Positions 29,742 through 38,291 of a stretch of 41,864 nucleotides of DNA are shown here, one piece after another. Position 1 is the stretch's first letter. Each line of letters opens with the position of its first letter. The translations under genes and the position numbers were made by a program. The stretch comes from Coriobacteriia bacterium (lineage in GTDB: Bacteria > Actinomycetota > Coriobacteriia > Anaerosomatales > JAENZW01): positions 1-41,864 of the forward strand of contig JAOUET010000001.1 in the NCBI GenBank assembly GCA_029858605.1, written 5' to 3'. Below the pieces are notes generated by a model. It searched no databases. It worked only from the letters and a program-made list of their open reading frames with translations, and had not been told where the DNA came from.

Positions 29742-30520
29742 AGGTAGATGTTGTGGTGCTCGCGGGGGGTGACGGGGCGGTCATCGACCCATCGTGCCGC
29801 TTCAAAGGGCTACTGCCGGTAGCGGGCAAACCAATGGTCGAGTGGGTCGTCGATGCGATGCGCAGCGCGGAACTCGTGGCGGAGGTAGCGGTTGTAGTTC
29901 CGACTGCAGAGGACCTCGGGTCCTGGGCCGACAGAGTGGACAAGCTCGTCGTGTCGGATGGCGACTTCATCGACAACGTGCTGGCAGGCGTGCGAGCCTT
30001 CCGGGTCGACCGACCGGTTCTAGTGACGACCGGTGACCTTCCTGCGCTAACAGGTGATGCAGTCGACGAGTTCCTCGAGAAAGCACTTCGGACAAACGCT
30101 GACTTCGTGTATCCGTTGGTGCGGCGAGAGGACGTACTGGCCGAGTTCCCGGATGCCGACCGCACGTTCGTCCGGCTGGTCGATGGGCCTGTCACCGGCG
30201 GCAACATGCTGCTTCTCAATCCGAGCCTCGTCGAGAAGAACGCGAGCATCGGTCAGACGCTCTTCGATACTCGGAAGAGCGCACTTCAGATGGCGAGAGT
30301 GATCGGTTTCAGATTCGTGCTGAGACTTCTCCTCGGCAAACTCGAGGTGCACGAAGTCGAGAAGAGGATGGGCGAACTCCTCGGTGGATCGGGGGCTGCC
30401 GTATACACGAGCCACGCGTCTATCGGGGCGGATGTCGACAAGCCTGTAGACGTGGTGGCGGCAGAGCGTGCGCTCTATGAGGCACGGCACGGTAGGATTG
30501 GAGGCTCGGACGGAGAATAG
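29738..30520 (+). CDS. MobA-like NTP transferase of unknown substrate
   Basis: The 260-residue protein has the nucleotide-sugar/MobA-type core: VVVLAGGDGAVID (GG loop), FKGLLPVAGKPMVEWVVDAM (Lys for the triphosphate) and LVTTGDLPALTGDAVDEFL (metal Asp). The C-terminal half contains FVRLVDGPVTGGNMLLLNPSL and RFVLRLLLGKLEVHEVE. In B. subtilis purR occupies this place after ispE. The GTG start overlaps the ispE stop. The nucleotide and substrate are not evident; a molybdenum cofactor role cannot be read from this gene alone. Confidence 0.78.
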   Translation: MKVDVVVLAGGDGAVIDPSCRFKGLLPVAGKPMVEWVVDAMRSAELVAEVAVVVPTAEDLGSWADRVDKLVVSDGDFIDNVLAGVRAFRVDRPVLVTTGDLPALTGDAVDEFLEKALRTNADFVYPLVRREDVLAEFPDADRTFVRLVDGPVTGGNMLLLNPSLVEKNASIGQTLFDTRKSALQMARVIGFRFVLRLLLGKLEVHEVEKRMGELLGGSGAAVYTSHASIGADVDKPVDVVAAERALYEARHGRIGGSDGE

Positions 30521-30595
30521 GATATCTGGGACTCACGGTGTCAACTGTGTCGGGGGTAGGGACCCTCGCCCGGCACAAGGGGGAGAAGCACATAC

Positions 30596-30895
30596 ATGGA
30601 TATCACGAAGGTCACGCTCCGTCCTGTCGCGATGAACAAGGTCTGCGCGATCGCCAGCATCGTTCTCGACGATGCCTTCGTCATCCACGACCTTCGTGTG
30701 GTGAACGGGGACAAAGGTCTCTTCGTCGCCATGCCTTCCCGCAAACTTCCAAGTGGGGACTTCAGGGACATCTGTCATCCAATAAACACCGAAACGCGCA
30801 ATCGAATCCAACAAGCTGTGCTGGACCAGTTCCAGATCGAGGGCGGCGTTGAAGCCTTCGCCGCAGCGTCGCAAGGCGTTCAGGCTCTGGACTAG
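30596..30895 (+). CDS. spoVG: SpoVG family regulator
   Basis: This 99-residue protein matches SpoVG: MDITKVTLRPV, SIVLDDAFVIHDLRVVNGDKG, LFVAMPSRKLPSGDFRDICH, PINTETRNRIQQAVLDQF. SpoVG proteins bind RNA and DNA and control septation, capsule and virulence in Firmicutes. The start lies about 11 bases after AAGGGGGAG. Together with veg and glmU it keeps the Bacillus order. The window holds no sporulation structural genes. Confidence 0.96.
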   Translation: MDITKVTLRPVAMNKVCAIASIVLDDAFVIHDLRVVNGDKGLFVAMPSRKLPSGDFRDICHPINTETRNRIQQAVLDQFQIEGGVEAFAAASQGVQALD

Positions 30896-30961
30896 CCTCT
30901 TTCCCGAAGCCGTCTCGCCCAAGGCAAGCTCGCACCTGTTTCGCGTCCCGCTCCCCCACGT

Positions 30962-30990
30962 TTGACGCTGCCGGATGCCCTCCCTACACT
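30962..30990 (+). promoter_or_regulatory. Promoter of tRNA-Gln
   Basis: TTGACG (30962-30967, 5/6) and TACACT (30985-30990) are separated by 17 bp. They end 10 bases before the mature tRNA-Gln. Confidence 0.72.
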
Positions 30991-31000
30991 CATGATGCTC

Positions 31001-31075
31001 TGGGGCGTAGCCAAGTGGCAAGGCAGGGGACTTTGGATCCTCCATTCGTAGGTTCGAATCCTACCGCCCCAGCCA
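31001..31075 (+). tRNA. tRNA-Gln (anticodon TTG), CCA encoded
   Basis: The acceptor stem is TGGGGCG/CGCCCCA, the D arm GCC/GGC and the anticodon stem GGGGA/TCCTC with loop CTTTGGA, giving anticodon TTG. The T stem is GTAGG/CCTAC around TTCGAAT. The discriminator is G and CCA is encoded at 31073-31075. It lies between spoVG and glmU. Confidence 0.95.
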
Positions 31076-31127
31076 ACCTGCTTTCTCCAGGGCCTGGATC
31101 CGCAGGTGAAAGGGCGAAGGGGTCGCG

Positions 31128-32537
31128 ATGAAATCGGTGGCACTCATACTCGCCGCGGGCGAGGGAACGCGAATGAAATCCTCCGTGCCCAAGGTGGCGC
31201 ATCGGATTCTCGGGGAGTCGATGATGACTCTCGTGGTCGATGTGGCCCAGAGGGCCGGCTGCGAGCGTATCGTCGTCGTGACTGGCCACGGTGCTGACAT
31301 CGTTGAGTCCATGCTGCCCGAGGACGTGGCCGTGGTGCGCCAGGAGAGGCAGCTCGGGACGGGGCACGCCGTGCTGTGCGCGCGAGAAGTGCTGGAGGGT
31401 TTCGAGGGCTCGCTCACCGTTCTTTCGGGGGACACTCCGCTTCTGCGACCCGAAACGGTGTCCGGCCTGGTGGCAATGAGGGAGTCGAGCGGTGCGGCGG
31501 CGACGGTGCTCACGACGCATCTCCCCGATCCTGCCGAGTACGGGCGTGTGGTGCGAAACAGGGATGGTGGCATCGCCGCTATCGTGGAGCACAAGGACCT
31601 CCAGCCGGATCAGCAGCACATCGACGAGGTGAACACCGGGACCTACTGTTTCGACGCATCGGTGCTCTTCGCCCATCTGGACAAGCTGACCACCGACAAT
31701 GCTCAAGGCGAGTACTATCTGACGGACATGATCGGCGTTTTCGACTCCGAGGGACTTCTCGTCACGGCCATGACGACGGACGATCCGCTCGAGACACTCG
31801 GTATCAACTCGCGCGTGCACCTCGCAGAGGCGACTCGGACGCTGCAGCGACGCATCAATACGCGGCACATGCTCGAGGGCGTGACGATGACCGACCCGGG
31901 GCTGGTTTGGGTCGGGCCGCGGGTGCGAATCGGCCGGGACGTGGAGATCGAACCGATGACGTTCATCATGGGCGAAACCGTCATCGGCGACGGGGCACGG
32001 ATAGGCCCGGGTTCGCGGGTCGTGGACTCGCGTGTGGCCAACGGCGCAGTCGTGGATTCCTCGGTGGTCATCGACTCGGACGTGGGGCCGAACGCCAACG
32101 TTGGTCCTGTGGCCTATCTTCGGCCGGGAACGGTGCTTGAGGCTGGCGCGAAGGCGGGGACGTCGGTCGAGATCAAGAACTCGCGTATCGGGCGGGGCAC
32201 GAAGGTGCCGCATCTGTCCTACATAGGTGATGCGGACGTCGGCCAGGACGTGAACGTGGGCGCCGGAACGATTACCTGCAACTACGACGGTGTGGAGAAG
32301 CACCGTACAGTCATAGGCGATGGGGCCTTCATCGGCTCTGATACCATGCTCGTAGCTCCGGTACGGGTCGGGCGGGGCGCTGTCACCGGTGCAGCAAGTG
32401 CGATCTCGCGCGACGTGCCCGATGGGGCGCTCGGTCTCGAGCGCTCGGACCAGCGCATCGTAGAAGGTTGGGCCGATCGCCGCCGCAAGGAGAAGCGGTC
32501 GGAGACGAACGAAGGAGAAGCGTCAAGTGATGAGTGA
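31128..32537 (+). CDS. glmU: Bifunctional GlmU (UDP-GlcNAc pyrophosphorylase / GlcN-1-P acetyltransferase)
   Basis: This enzyme makes UDP-GlcNAc for peptidoglycan. The 469 residues have an N-terminal pyrophosphorylase domain (ILAAGEGTRMKSSVPKVAH, QLGTGHAVLCA, LSGDTPLL, GEYYLTDMIGVF). A left-handed beta-helix acetyltransferase domain follows (YLRPGTVLEAGAKAGTSVEI, then NVGAGTITCNYDG, with His and Lys residues of the active site). The ATG has GAAGGGG nearby upstream. It overlaps prs by 11 bp. The tail is charged and disordered. Confidence 0.97.
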   Translation: MKSVALILAAGEGTRMKSSVPKVAHRILGESMMTLVVDVAQRAGCERIVVVTGHGADIVESMLPEDVAVVRQERQLGTGHAVLCAREVLEGFEGSLTVLSGDTPLLRPETVSGLVAMRESSGAAATVLTTHLPDPAEYGRVVRNRDGGIAAIVEHKDLQPDQQHIDEVNTGTYCFDASVLFAHLDKLTTDNAQGEYYLTDMIGVFDSEGLLVTAMTTDDPLETLGINSRVHLAEATRTLQRRINTRHMLEGVTMTDPGLVWVGPRVRIGRDVEIEPMTFIMGETVIGDGARIGPGSRVVDSRVANGAVVDSSVVIDSDVGPNANVGPVAYLRPGTVLEAGAKAGTSVEIKNSRIGRGTKVPHLSYIGDADVGQDVNVGAGTITCNYDGVEKHRTVIGDGAFIGSDTMLVAPVRVGRGAVTGAASAISRDVPDGALGLERSDQRIVEGWADRRRKEKRSETNEGEASSDE

Positions 32538-33492
32538 GACCGGCAAGCGGATGATGGTCTTCGCGGGCACGCAGAACCCTGAGCTTGCCGAGGGAATCGC
32601 GGGCCATCTTGGTATCGAACTGGGCAACATCAAGATCTCCAAGTTCGCCAACGGGGAGATCTACGTGCGCTTTCTCGAGTCCGTGCGCGGAGCGGACGTG
32701 TTCATCGTCCAGTCGGTGTGCCAACCCGTGAACTACTCGATCATGGAGCTCCTCATCATGGTAGATGCGGCAAAGCGAGCGAGCGCGAGGAGCATCACCG
32801 CCGTGATCAGTCACTACGGCTATGCGCGTCAAGACAAGAAGTCTGCCGCCAGAGAGCCCATCACCGCGAAGCTCATCGCCGACCTCATGACTACCGCCGG
32901 CGTCGACCGGGTCATCGCGATGGACCTTCACCAGGGTCAGATACAGGGCTTCTTCAGTCAGCCGGTCAACCATCTGACAGCCCTCCCCATCCTCGTGGAC
33001 TACTTCGAGACGCTAGGACTCGAGGACCCTGTAGTCGTGTCGCCGGATGTCGGCCGAGTGAAGGTCTGCAAGAAGTTCGCGGACATGCTCGGAGCGAGTC
33101 TCGCAATCATGCACAAAGGGCGTCCCGAACACAACGTCGCAGAGATCACACACGTCATAGGCGATGTCGACGGCAAGGACTGCATCGTGGCCGACGACAT
33201 GATCGACACGGCGGGCTCGGTCACCGAGGGTTCAAGAGCCCTCGTCAAGGCGGGTGCGAAGTCGGTCTACGTGACCGCCACGCACGCGATTCTCTCGTCG
33301 CCGGCGTTCGAGCGCATCGATGAAGCGCCTATCACGGAGGTCGTCGTGACCAACACGCTTCCGGTGCCAGAAGAGCATCGCGGCGGCAAGATTCGCGTGC
33401 TTTCGGTGGCTCCTCTGTTTGCACATGCCATCCAGAACGTGTACAACGACGAATCGGTGTCGGAACTCTTCGACCCAGACTTTCAACTCTAA
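32527..33492 (+). CDS. prs: Ribose-phosphate pyrophosphokinase
   Basis: This enzyme makes PRPP from ribose-5-phosphate and ATP. The 321 residues show the GEIYVRFLESVRG and ARQDKKSAAREPIT segments, the flexible-loop region DLHQGQIQGFF, and the PRPP-binding loop CIVADDMIDTAGSV. The phosphate loop reads SPDVGR, where SPDxGG is common. GTG 32527 is about nine bases after AAGGAG; ATG 32530 is an alternative. Position after glmU matches B. subtilis. Confidence 0.96.
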   Translation: MMSETGKRMMVFAGTQNPELAEGIAGHLGIELGNIKISKFANGEIYVRFLESVRGADVFIVQSVCQPVNYSIMELLIMVDAAKRASARSITAVISHYGYARQDKKSAAREPITAKLIADLMTTAGVDRVIAMDLHQGQIQGFFSQPVNHLTALPILVDYFETLGLEDPVVVSPDVGRVKVCKKFADMLGASLAIMHKGRPEHNVAEITHVIGDVDGKDCIVADDMIDTAGSVTEGSRALVKAGAKSVYVTATHAILSSPAFERIDEAPITEVVVTNTLPVPEEHRGGKIRVLSVAPLFAHAIQNVYNDESVSELFDPDFQL

Positions 33493-33546
33493 GCGGCAAG
33501 ACGTAGTGGGTGGCGAAGGGCCCCCGCCGAAAGGAGATTGCACGAA

Positions 33547-34212
33547 ATGACCGAGAAGACGTCGATCCTCGCCAAGCCGAGGACTGTCATCGGCAAGGCG
33601 AACCGACGGCTCGCTGAGAGCGGTCAGATTCCCGCCGTGCTCTACGGCGGCGGACGCGACCCGATGGCGCTTGCAATCGATCGCCACGATTTCGAGCGTT
33701 TCGTCGCGCACCACGCGGCGGGGTCCACGCTCATCGCACTCTCCATCGAAGGCGAGTCAAAGCCGGTGAATGCGATGATCAAGGAACTCCAGACGAGCCC
33801 GGTCAAGGGCAACGTTCTGCACGTCGACTTCCTCGCAGTGCGCATGGACGTGAAGATCCAGGCCACGGTTGCGGTTCACACGGAAGGCGAGAGCCCGGGC
33901 GTCAAGGCCGGCGGCATACTCATGACCGGTTTGCACTCGCTTACCGCAGAAGCGCTCCCGAGCGACCTGCCGGACGCACTTGTCGCGGACGTCTCGTCTC
34001 TGGAAATCGGCGACACGCTTCTGGTGGGAGACATCACTCCACCGGAAGGCGTCACTATCGTCGAGGACCCCGAGAGCGTCGTTTGTTCCGTGACGCTTCC
34101 GAAGGTCGTGGAAGAAGAGGTCGAGGAAGAGGTCTTGGAAGGCGAAGAGGTCGAACCGGAGCTCGTCGGCGAGGAGGGGGTCGAAGGGGAGCCCGAGGAG
34201 ACCGAGGAGTAG
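33547..34212 (+). CDS. rplY: 50S ribosomal protein L25/TL5/CTC with acidic tail
   Basis: The 221-residue protein has the L25 5S-rRNA-binding N-domain (RLAESGQIPAVLYGGGRDP, then the MIKELQTSPVKGNVLHVDF strand) and the TL5/CTC C-terminal domain (VAVHTEGESPGVKAGG, LSSLEIGD-type). A long Glu-rich tail (EEEVEEEVLEGEE) ends it. CTC in B. subtilis is a general-stress form of L25. ATG 33547 has AAAGGAGA nine bases upstream. The gene order prs-rplY-pth is as in Bacillus. Confidence 0.95.
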   Translation: MTEKTSILAKPRTVIGKANRRLAESGQIPAVLYGGGRDPMALAIDRHDFERFVAHHAAGSTLIALSIEGESKPVNAMIKELQTSPVKGNVLHVDFLAVRMDVKIQATVAVHTEGESPGVKAGGILMTGLHSLTAEALPSDLPDALVADVSSLEIGDTLLVGDITPPEGVTIVEDPESVVCSVTLPKVVEEEVEEEVLEGEEVEPELVGEEGVEGEPEETEE

Positions 34213-34224
34213 GGGAGCCGCCCT

Positions 34225-34791
34225 ATGGCCCTCATCGTTGCGGGCCTGGGCAATCCGGGTCCCGAATTCGCCGATACTCGTCACAACGCGGGATTCAAGG
34301 TCGTCGACCTGCTCGCCGAGAACTTGCGCGCTTCGTACTGGAAGGACGAGGCCGGCGCGAAGACGTCGACGATCCGATTCGACGACGACGATCTGGTTCT
34401 GGCCAAGCCACAGAGTTTCATGAACATCAGCGGCAAGGCGGTCGTGAAGCTTCTCCAGACCTATGAAGTGCCGGTGGAAAGCCTGATCGTCGTGCACGAC
34501 GACATAGACCTCCCGCCGGGCAGCGTACGAGCGAAGCGCGATGGCGGTCACGGTGGTCACAACGGGCTGCGCTCCATTACCGAAGAAACCGGTCACGATG
34601 ATTTCCTGCGCGTTCGGGTCGGCGTAGGACGCCCGCCCGGAAGGATGGATCCGTCTGACTACGTCCTGCAGCCGATGCGAGGGGACACGCTTGCGGACTT
34701 CGACTCGGTCGTTCCTTCGGCTGCCCAGGCGGTCATGCACATCCTCGAGCACGGTATCGAGTCGGCGATGCAGGAGTTCAACGCGGATTGA
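34225..34791 (+). CDS. pth: Peptidyl-tRNA hydrolase
   Basis: This enzyme frees stalled peptidyl-tRNA. The 188 residues contain the start IVAGLGNPGPEFADTRHNAG with catalytic His, and then KPQSFMNISG. The catalytic Asp lies in VVHDDIDLPPG, followed by the GGHGGHNGLRSI segment. It starts 12 bp after rplY. It closes the Bacillus-like block; the next gene is convergent on the minus strand. Confidence 0.96.
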   Translation: MALIVAGLGNPGPEFADTRHNAGFKVVDLLAENLRASYWKDEAGAKTSTIRFDDDDLVLAKPQSFMNISGKAVVKLLQTYEVPVESLIVVHDDIDLPPGSVRAKRDGGHGGHNGLRSITEETGHDDFLRVRVGVGRPPGRMDPSDYVLQPMRGDTLADFDSVVPSAAQAVMHILEHGIESAMQEFNAD

Positions 34792-34828
34792 GGGACGCGC
34801 GTGCGGGTGGGCATTGCCTGAAGCCGAC

Positions 34829-36064
34829 CTACTTCAAGTACTTCATTGGGTCGACCGGCGTACCGTTTGTGCGAACTTCGAAGTGCAAGTGCGGTCCGGT
34901 CGAGTACCCGGTGGAACCGACGGTGCCCACACGTTCGCCCTTCGAGACCCCCTGGCCGTTCGCGACCTTTATCCCTCCGGACTGCTGATGGGCGTAGAGC
35001 GTGACCACACCCTCGCCGTGGTCGACCATGACCGTGTTCCCGTAGCCGCTGCGGTATCCGGCGTAGATGACGGTACCGTCGCCTGCAGCCACGATCGAGG
35101 CGCCGTTTATCGACTGCTCCGGGTCGAGGTTGCGGCCGATGTCTATTCCCGTGTGGAGCTTCTTCGTGCCGAAGATCGGATGAATGCGCCAGCCGAATGA
35201 TGACGTGACTCGGTAGAAGCCAGGCGTCGGCCACTCCATGATGCCGTTGAACTGCCCCGACCCGTTGGAGGACTGTTTCTGCAGTTCTTCCTCGATGCGA
35301 CGCGACTCCTCTTCCTCCTGCGCAGCGATGGCTCGGAGCCGCTCGGCGTTGCGCTCGGTCTGCTCCATGAGCGAGGCCTTCTGGTTCTGAACGCTGACCT
35401 GTGCATCCATCGCACCCTGTCGTTCGGCCTGCATGTCGAGGAGCTGCTTCTCGAGAGCCTCGGCCTCCGCACGCTTGATAGAGACGGCTTCGAGGCTGCG
35501 ATCGAGCTCGACTCTCGCGGCTTCCAGGTCCGTCTTGGTGTCGGCGAGGTTGTTGGCGATGTCCTGATTGGACTTGATGACGCGTTGCACGAGCGTGGTC
35601 CGCGTGATGAAGTCGCTGAAGTCCTTCGCGCTCAGAAGCAGGTCGAGGTAGTACAGGGACCCCTGCTTGTACGAGACGGTCATCCTGTCGTTGAGCAGAC
35701 TACTCTGACGCTCGTACTCCGCTGTCGTCTCGGCGATCTGCTCTTCCTTCCCCGCTATCTCGCCGCGGAGTCGATTCACTTCGGAACGAAGCCTGCGAGT
35801 GCGAGCCGAGGCTTCTTCGATCTGCGGGTTGAGTTCTAGCACGTTGGATTCAAGATCCGCGATCTGCTTGTCTAGCGCCTCGGTCTCCTTGCGGAGCTGC
35901 TCGGCGAGCTTGTCCGCCTTCTCCGCGGCTTCACGCGCCTGGTCGGCACGTTCGCGGGACTCCTGGAGGTCCTTCTGGGTTACGGCGATAGATGCCGCTG
36001 CGCCTGCAAAGAGAAGGAGGGCGACGGCAAGGAGGAGTGTTGCGTATGCGCGACTACGTTTCAC
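34829..36064 (-). CDS. M23/LytM peptidase with long N-terminal coiled coil (EnvC-like)
   Basis: This is a 411-residue secreted murein hydrolase or hydrolase activator. A signal peptide (AYATLLLAVALLLFAGAAAS) is followed by a long coiled coil up to about residue 270. The LytM domain has HTGIDI (His304, Asp308), YAHQQ (His359) and GPHLHFE (His392/His394). All zinc ligands are present, so it may be a true peptidase. GTG 36064 has GGAGGAAT seven bases upstream. A promoter lies at 36123-36151. Confidence 0.92.
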   Translation of the reverse strand: MKRSRAYATLLLAVALLLFAGAAASIAVTQKDLQESRERADQAREAAEKADKLAEQLRKETEALDKQIADLESNVLELNPQIEEASARTRRLRSEVNRLRGEIAGKEEQIAETTAEYERQSSLLNDRMTVSYKQGSLYYLDLLLSAKDFSDFITRTTLVQRVIKSNQDIANNLADTKTDLEAARVELDRSLEAVSIKRAEAEALEKQLLDMQAERQGAMDAQVSVQNQKASLMEQTERNAERLRAIAAQEEEESRRIEEELQKQSSNGSGQFNGIMEWPTPGFYRVTSSFGWRIHPIFGTKKLHTGIDIGRNLDPEQSINGASIVAAGDGTVIYAGYRSGYGNTVMVDHGEGVVTLYAHQQSGGIKVANGQGVSKGERVGTVGSTGYSTGPHLHFEVRTNGTPVDPMKYLK

Positions 36065-36122
36065 TCTGCGATTCCTCCGGTGAAGGTTGGGTGAACCCCG
36101 GAAGGCGCACTACGACAGGACA

Positions 36123-36151
36123 ATCCTACCAACAGTCTCGGCAAGGTTCAA
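36123..36151 (-). promoter_or_regulatory. Promoter of the M23 peptidase gene
   Basis: On the minus strand, TTGAAC (36151-36146, 5/6) and TAGGAT (36128-36123, 4/6) are separated by exactly 17 bp. They lie about 60 bases before the GTG start. Confidence 0.65.
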
Positions 36152-36196
36152 CGTGAGCTGGAGGGTCTGGTGACGGGCGGCTTGACCACCCAGGGG

Positions 36197-37297
36197 TCAT
36201 CGTTCGTCGAGCACGATGCGCCACTGAGCGTCCCCGGGCCCTTCTAGCACGCGTATCTCGCCCGAATCGTCCACGAGCACGAGACCGAGTTCGTGCTGAC
36301 GAGCGTAGTCTTCGGCCCGTGCCTGACCCAGGACGAACAGAGCGGTGGACAGTATGTCGGAATCGAGTCCGTCGGCCGCCCCCACAACAGAGAGTGAGCG
36401 TATGCCTGGAGCCGGGAGACCCGTCTCCGGGTCGAGAATGTGATGGTACCTGACGCCCTCCCGCTCGAAGTACTGCTGGTAGTCACCGGACGTCGAGACG
36501 GTAACCTCGCCGCGGACCTCGACGACTGCTATCACGGCTTCGGTGTCTCTTGGATCCTCGATTCCGATGCGCCATGGAGTCTTGTCCGGTTTGTCTCCGA
36601 ACGCAACGGTGGTACTGCCTGATGTGAGCAGGGCGGCATCGACATCGCCGCTCGCCTTGAGGACGTCTGCGGCGTGGTCGAGACCCAGGCCCTTTGCGGC
36701 CCCGCTCAGGTCCAGCCCTGGGGGAGGAGAGAGGAACGTCGCAGACTTCTCGGGTCGCGAGAACCTGGCCTCGACACCGGCTGTCGTCTCGCGCATCGAG
36801 AGCATCCGTGTTGTGCGCAGCGCAGAGTCGATCTCGTCCTCGGAGGGCACGCGGCCCGTACCGCCGAAGTCGTAGAGAGCTATCACGTTCAGGAGGGTCG
36901 GGGAGAACGATTCTGTTACCCCGAGCGTCACCAACCGATCCAAGATCGTGATCGCATCCGCGGCTAGCGGCTGCCAGGAATAGGGGTCGCGGTTGAACTG
37001 GGCGATGGTGACCGGCGTGCCTGTGGCTGCTGAGCTGCGCCCGGTGTCCGCGTCGTCCGTGACGTATGCGGAGAGCGCCGTCTCGACCTCGTCCATTGCC
37101 GCGAAGGCGTCCCCTACCGCGGCCTCGACCGCGTCGCCGTCACTGCCGTATGCGGTGACGGTCACGATGGTGCCAAGGGCCTCACGCGACACGATGACCG
37201 GCTCGTAGCGCTCGGCACAGCCGGTGCTCGCGAGCAGCGCGAATCCGCTCGTCACGATGACGAGAGCGGACAGGACTGTCGGGCGCACGAACCTCAT
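36197..37297 (-). CDS. ApbE-like FAD:protein FMN transferase lipoprotein
   Basis: The 366-residue protein has a signal peptide ending in a lipobox-like TGC and is likely membrane-anchored. It carries ApbE hallmarks: LDLSGAAKGLGLDHAADVL (flavin motif), STSGDYQQYFEREGVRYHHI, LDPETGLPAPG (metal loop) and DSDILSTALFVLG. The glycine pair normally in the FAD loop (LLNVGG type) reads LLTSGSTT, so the active site is slightly different. ApbE attaches FMN to RNF/NQR subunits; none is visible here. It is separated from the NfnA-like gene by a shared divergent promoter region. Confidence 0.88.
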   Translation of the reverse strand: MRFVRPTVLSALVIVTSGFALLASTGCAERYEPVIVSREALGTIVTVTAYGSDGDAVEAAVGDAFAAMDEVETALSAYVTDDADTGRSSAATGTPVTIAQFNRDPYSWQPLAADAITILDRLVTLGVTESFSPTLLNVIALYDFGGTGRVPSEDEIDSALRTTRMLSMRETTAGVEARFSRPEKSATFLSPPPGLDLSGAAKGLGLDHAADVLKASGDVDAALLTSGSTTVAFGDKPDKTPWRIGIEDPRDTEAVIAVVEVRGEVTVSTSGDYQQYFEREGVRYHHILDPETGLPAPGIRSLSVVGAADGLDSDILSTALFVLGQARAEDYARQHELGLVLVDDSGEIRVLEGPGDAQWRIVLDER

Positions 37298-37348
37298 TTC
37301 CGTCTTCCCTGTTCGTGGGGTCTCGGCTAGCTCGGGCCAGCTGCAAGC

Positions 37349-37376
37349 TTCGCATTCGGGCTTCGGCTAGTATACT
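37349..37376 (+). promoter_or_regulatory. Candidate promoter of the nfnAB-like genes
   Basis: TATACT (37371-37376, 5/6) has TTCGCA 16 bp upstream (37349-37354, 4/6). It points toward the NfnA-like start at 37452. Confidence 0.5.
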
Positions 37377-37451
37377 TCTGCGATACGCGGCACGTTGAGG
37401 CACGCGATGACGTGTCAGGGGGGCAACGAGGCGCACGACCCAGGAGGCATC

Positions 37452-38291
37452 GTGTTCCGCATCGTTCACAAGCGACAGTTGTCCGACGTAGTCTTCGAGA
37501 TGGGAGTCGAGGCGCCCAGGGTTGCGCGCAAGGTGCGCGCCGGGCAGTTCCTCATTCTAAGAGTCGATAGGGACGGTGAACGCATCCCGCTGACGTTCTC
37601 GGACTGGTCTGCCGAAGAAGGCTGGGTGCGCTTCATCTTCATGCGCGTTGGCAAGACCACTCACGCGTTGTCGCACTGCGAGATCGGCGATGAGCTGACC
37701 GACCTCGTCGGACCGCTCGGGACACCCACACATGTGGGCGATCTCGGCCGCGTGGCAGTAGTGGGCGGAGGCGTCGGCGCGGCAGTAGCCTATCCTGTCG
37801 CCCGGGCGATGCTTGAAGCTGGCGACGACGTATCTGTCATTCTGGGCGCGAGGACTGCCGATCTGCTGGTTCTGGAGGACGAATTCCGCGCGATAGAGCC
37901 GACGAGACTCGTCGTCACGACCGACGATGGTTCGGCGGGAGTCAAGGCGCTGGTCACGACACCTCTCAAGGAGCTATGCGAAGCTGGCGAGATCGATCTG
38001 GCGTTCGCGGTCGGACCGGCCATCATGATGAAATTCTGTGCGGCCACAACCAAGGAATGCGGTGTTCCCTGCATCGTTTCGCTCAACCCCATCATGGTCG
38101 ACGGCACGGGCATGTGTGGCGCTTGCCGAGTGAGTGTGGGCGGAGAGACCCGCTTCGGGTGCGTGGACGGGCCCGACTTCGACGGACACCTCGTGGACTT
38201 CGAGGAGCTGATGAGCCGTCAGCGCGTCTACGTCGAGGAGGAGCGCCTGTCCGATTCCGAATACTCTAAGGAGTGCTCATGTCGGCTGTAG
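37452..38291 (+). CDS. NfnA-like sulfide/ferredoxin-NADP reductase FAD/[2Fe-2S] subunit
   Basis: The 279-residue protein has the ferredoxin-reductase fold: FAD domain (VRAGQFLILRVDRDGERIPL), NAD domain (VAVVGGGVGAAVAYPVARAM, then AFAVGPAIMMK) and a C-terminal [2Fe-2S] set (MCGACRVSVGG and FGCVDGP). Together with the next gene this matches the NfnAB (sulfide dehydrogenase SudAB-like) pair that bifurcates electrons between NADH, NADPH and ferredoxin. GTG 37452 has CAGGAGG upstream. It overlaps the NfnB-like gene by 13 bp. Confidence 0.88.
   Translation: MFRIVHKRQLSDVVFEMGVEAPRVARKVRAGQFLILRVDRDGERIPLTFSDWSAEEGWVRFIFMRVGKTTHALSHCEIGDELTDLVGPLGTPTHVGDLGRVAVVGGGVGAAVAYPVARAMLEAGDDVSVILGARTADLLVLEDEFRAIEPTRLVVTTDDGSAGVKALVTTPLKELCEAGEIDLAFAVGPAIMMKFCAATTKECGVPCIVSLNPIMVDGTGMCGACRVSVGGETRFGCVDGPDFDGHLVDFEELMSRQRVYVEEERLSDSEYSKECSCRL

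Noticed and set aside
30892..31143. Minus-strand frame over tRNA-Gln giving an IRTYEWRIQSP-type peptide
   Set aside because: It is an antisense tRNA artefact, not a gene.
30990..32303. Long minus-strand frame opposite glmU, about 437 codons
   Set aside because: It is a shadow of a strong plus-strand gene in GC-rich DNA, with Arg/His-rich composition and no family.
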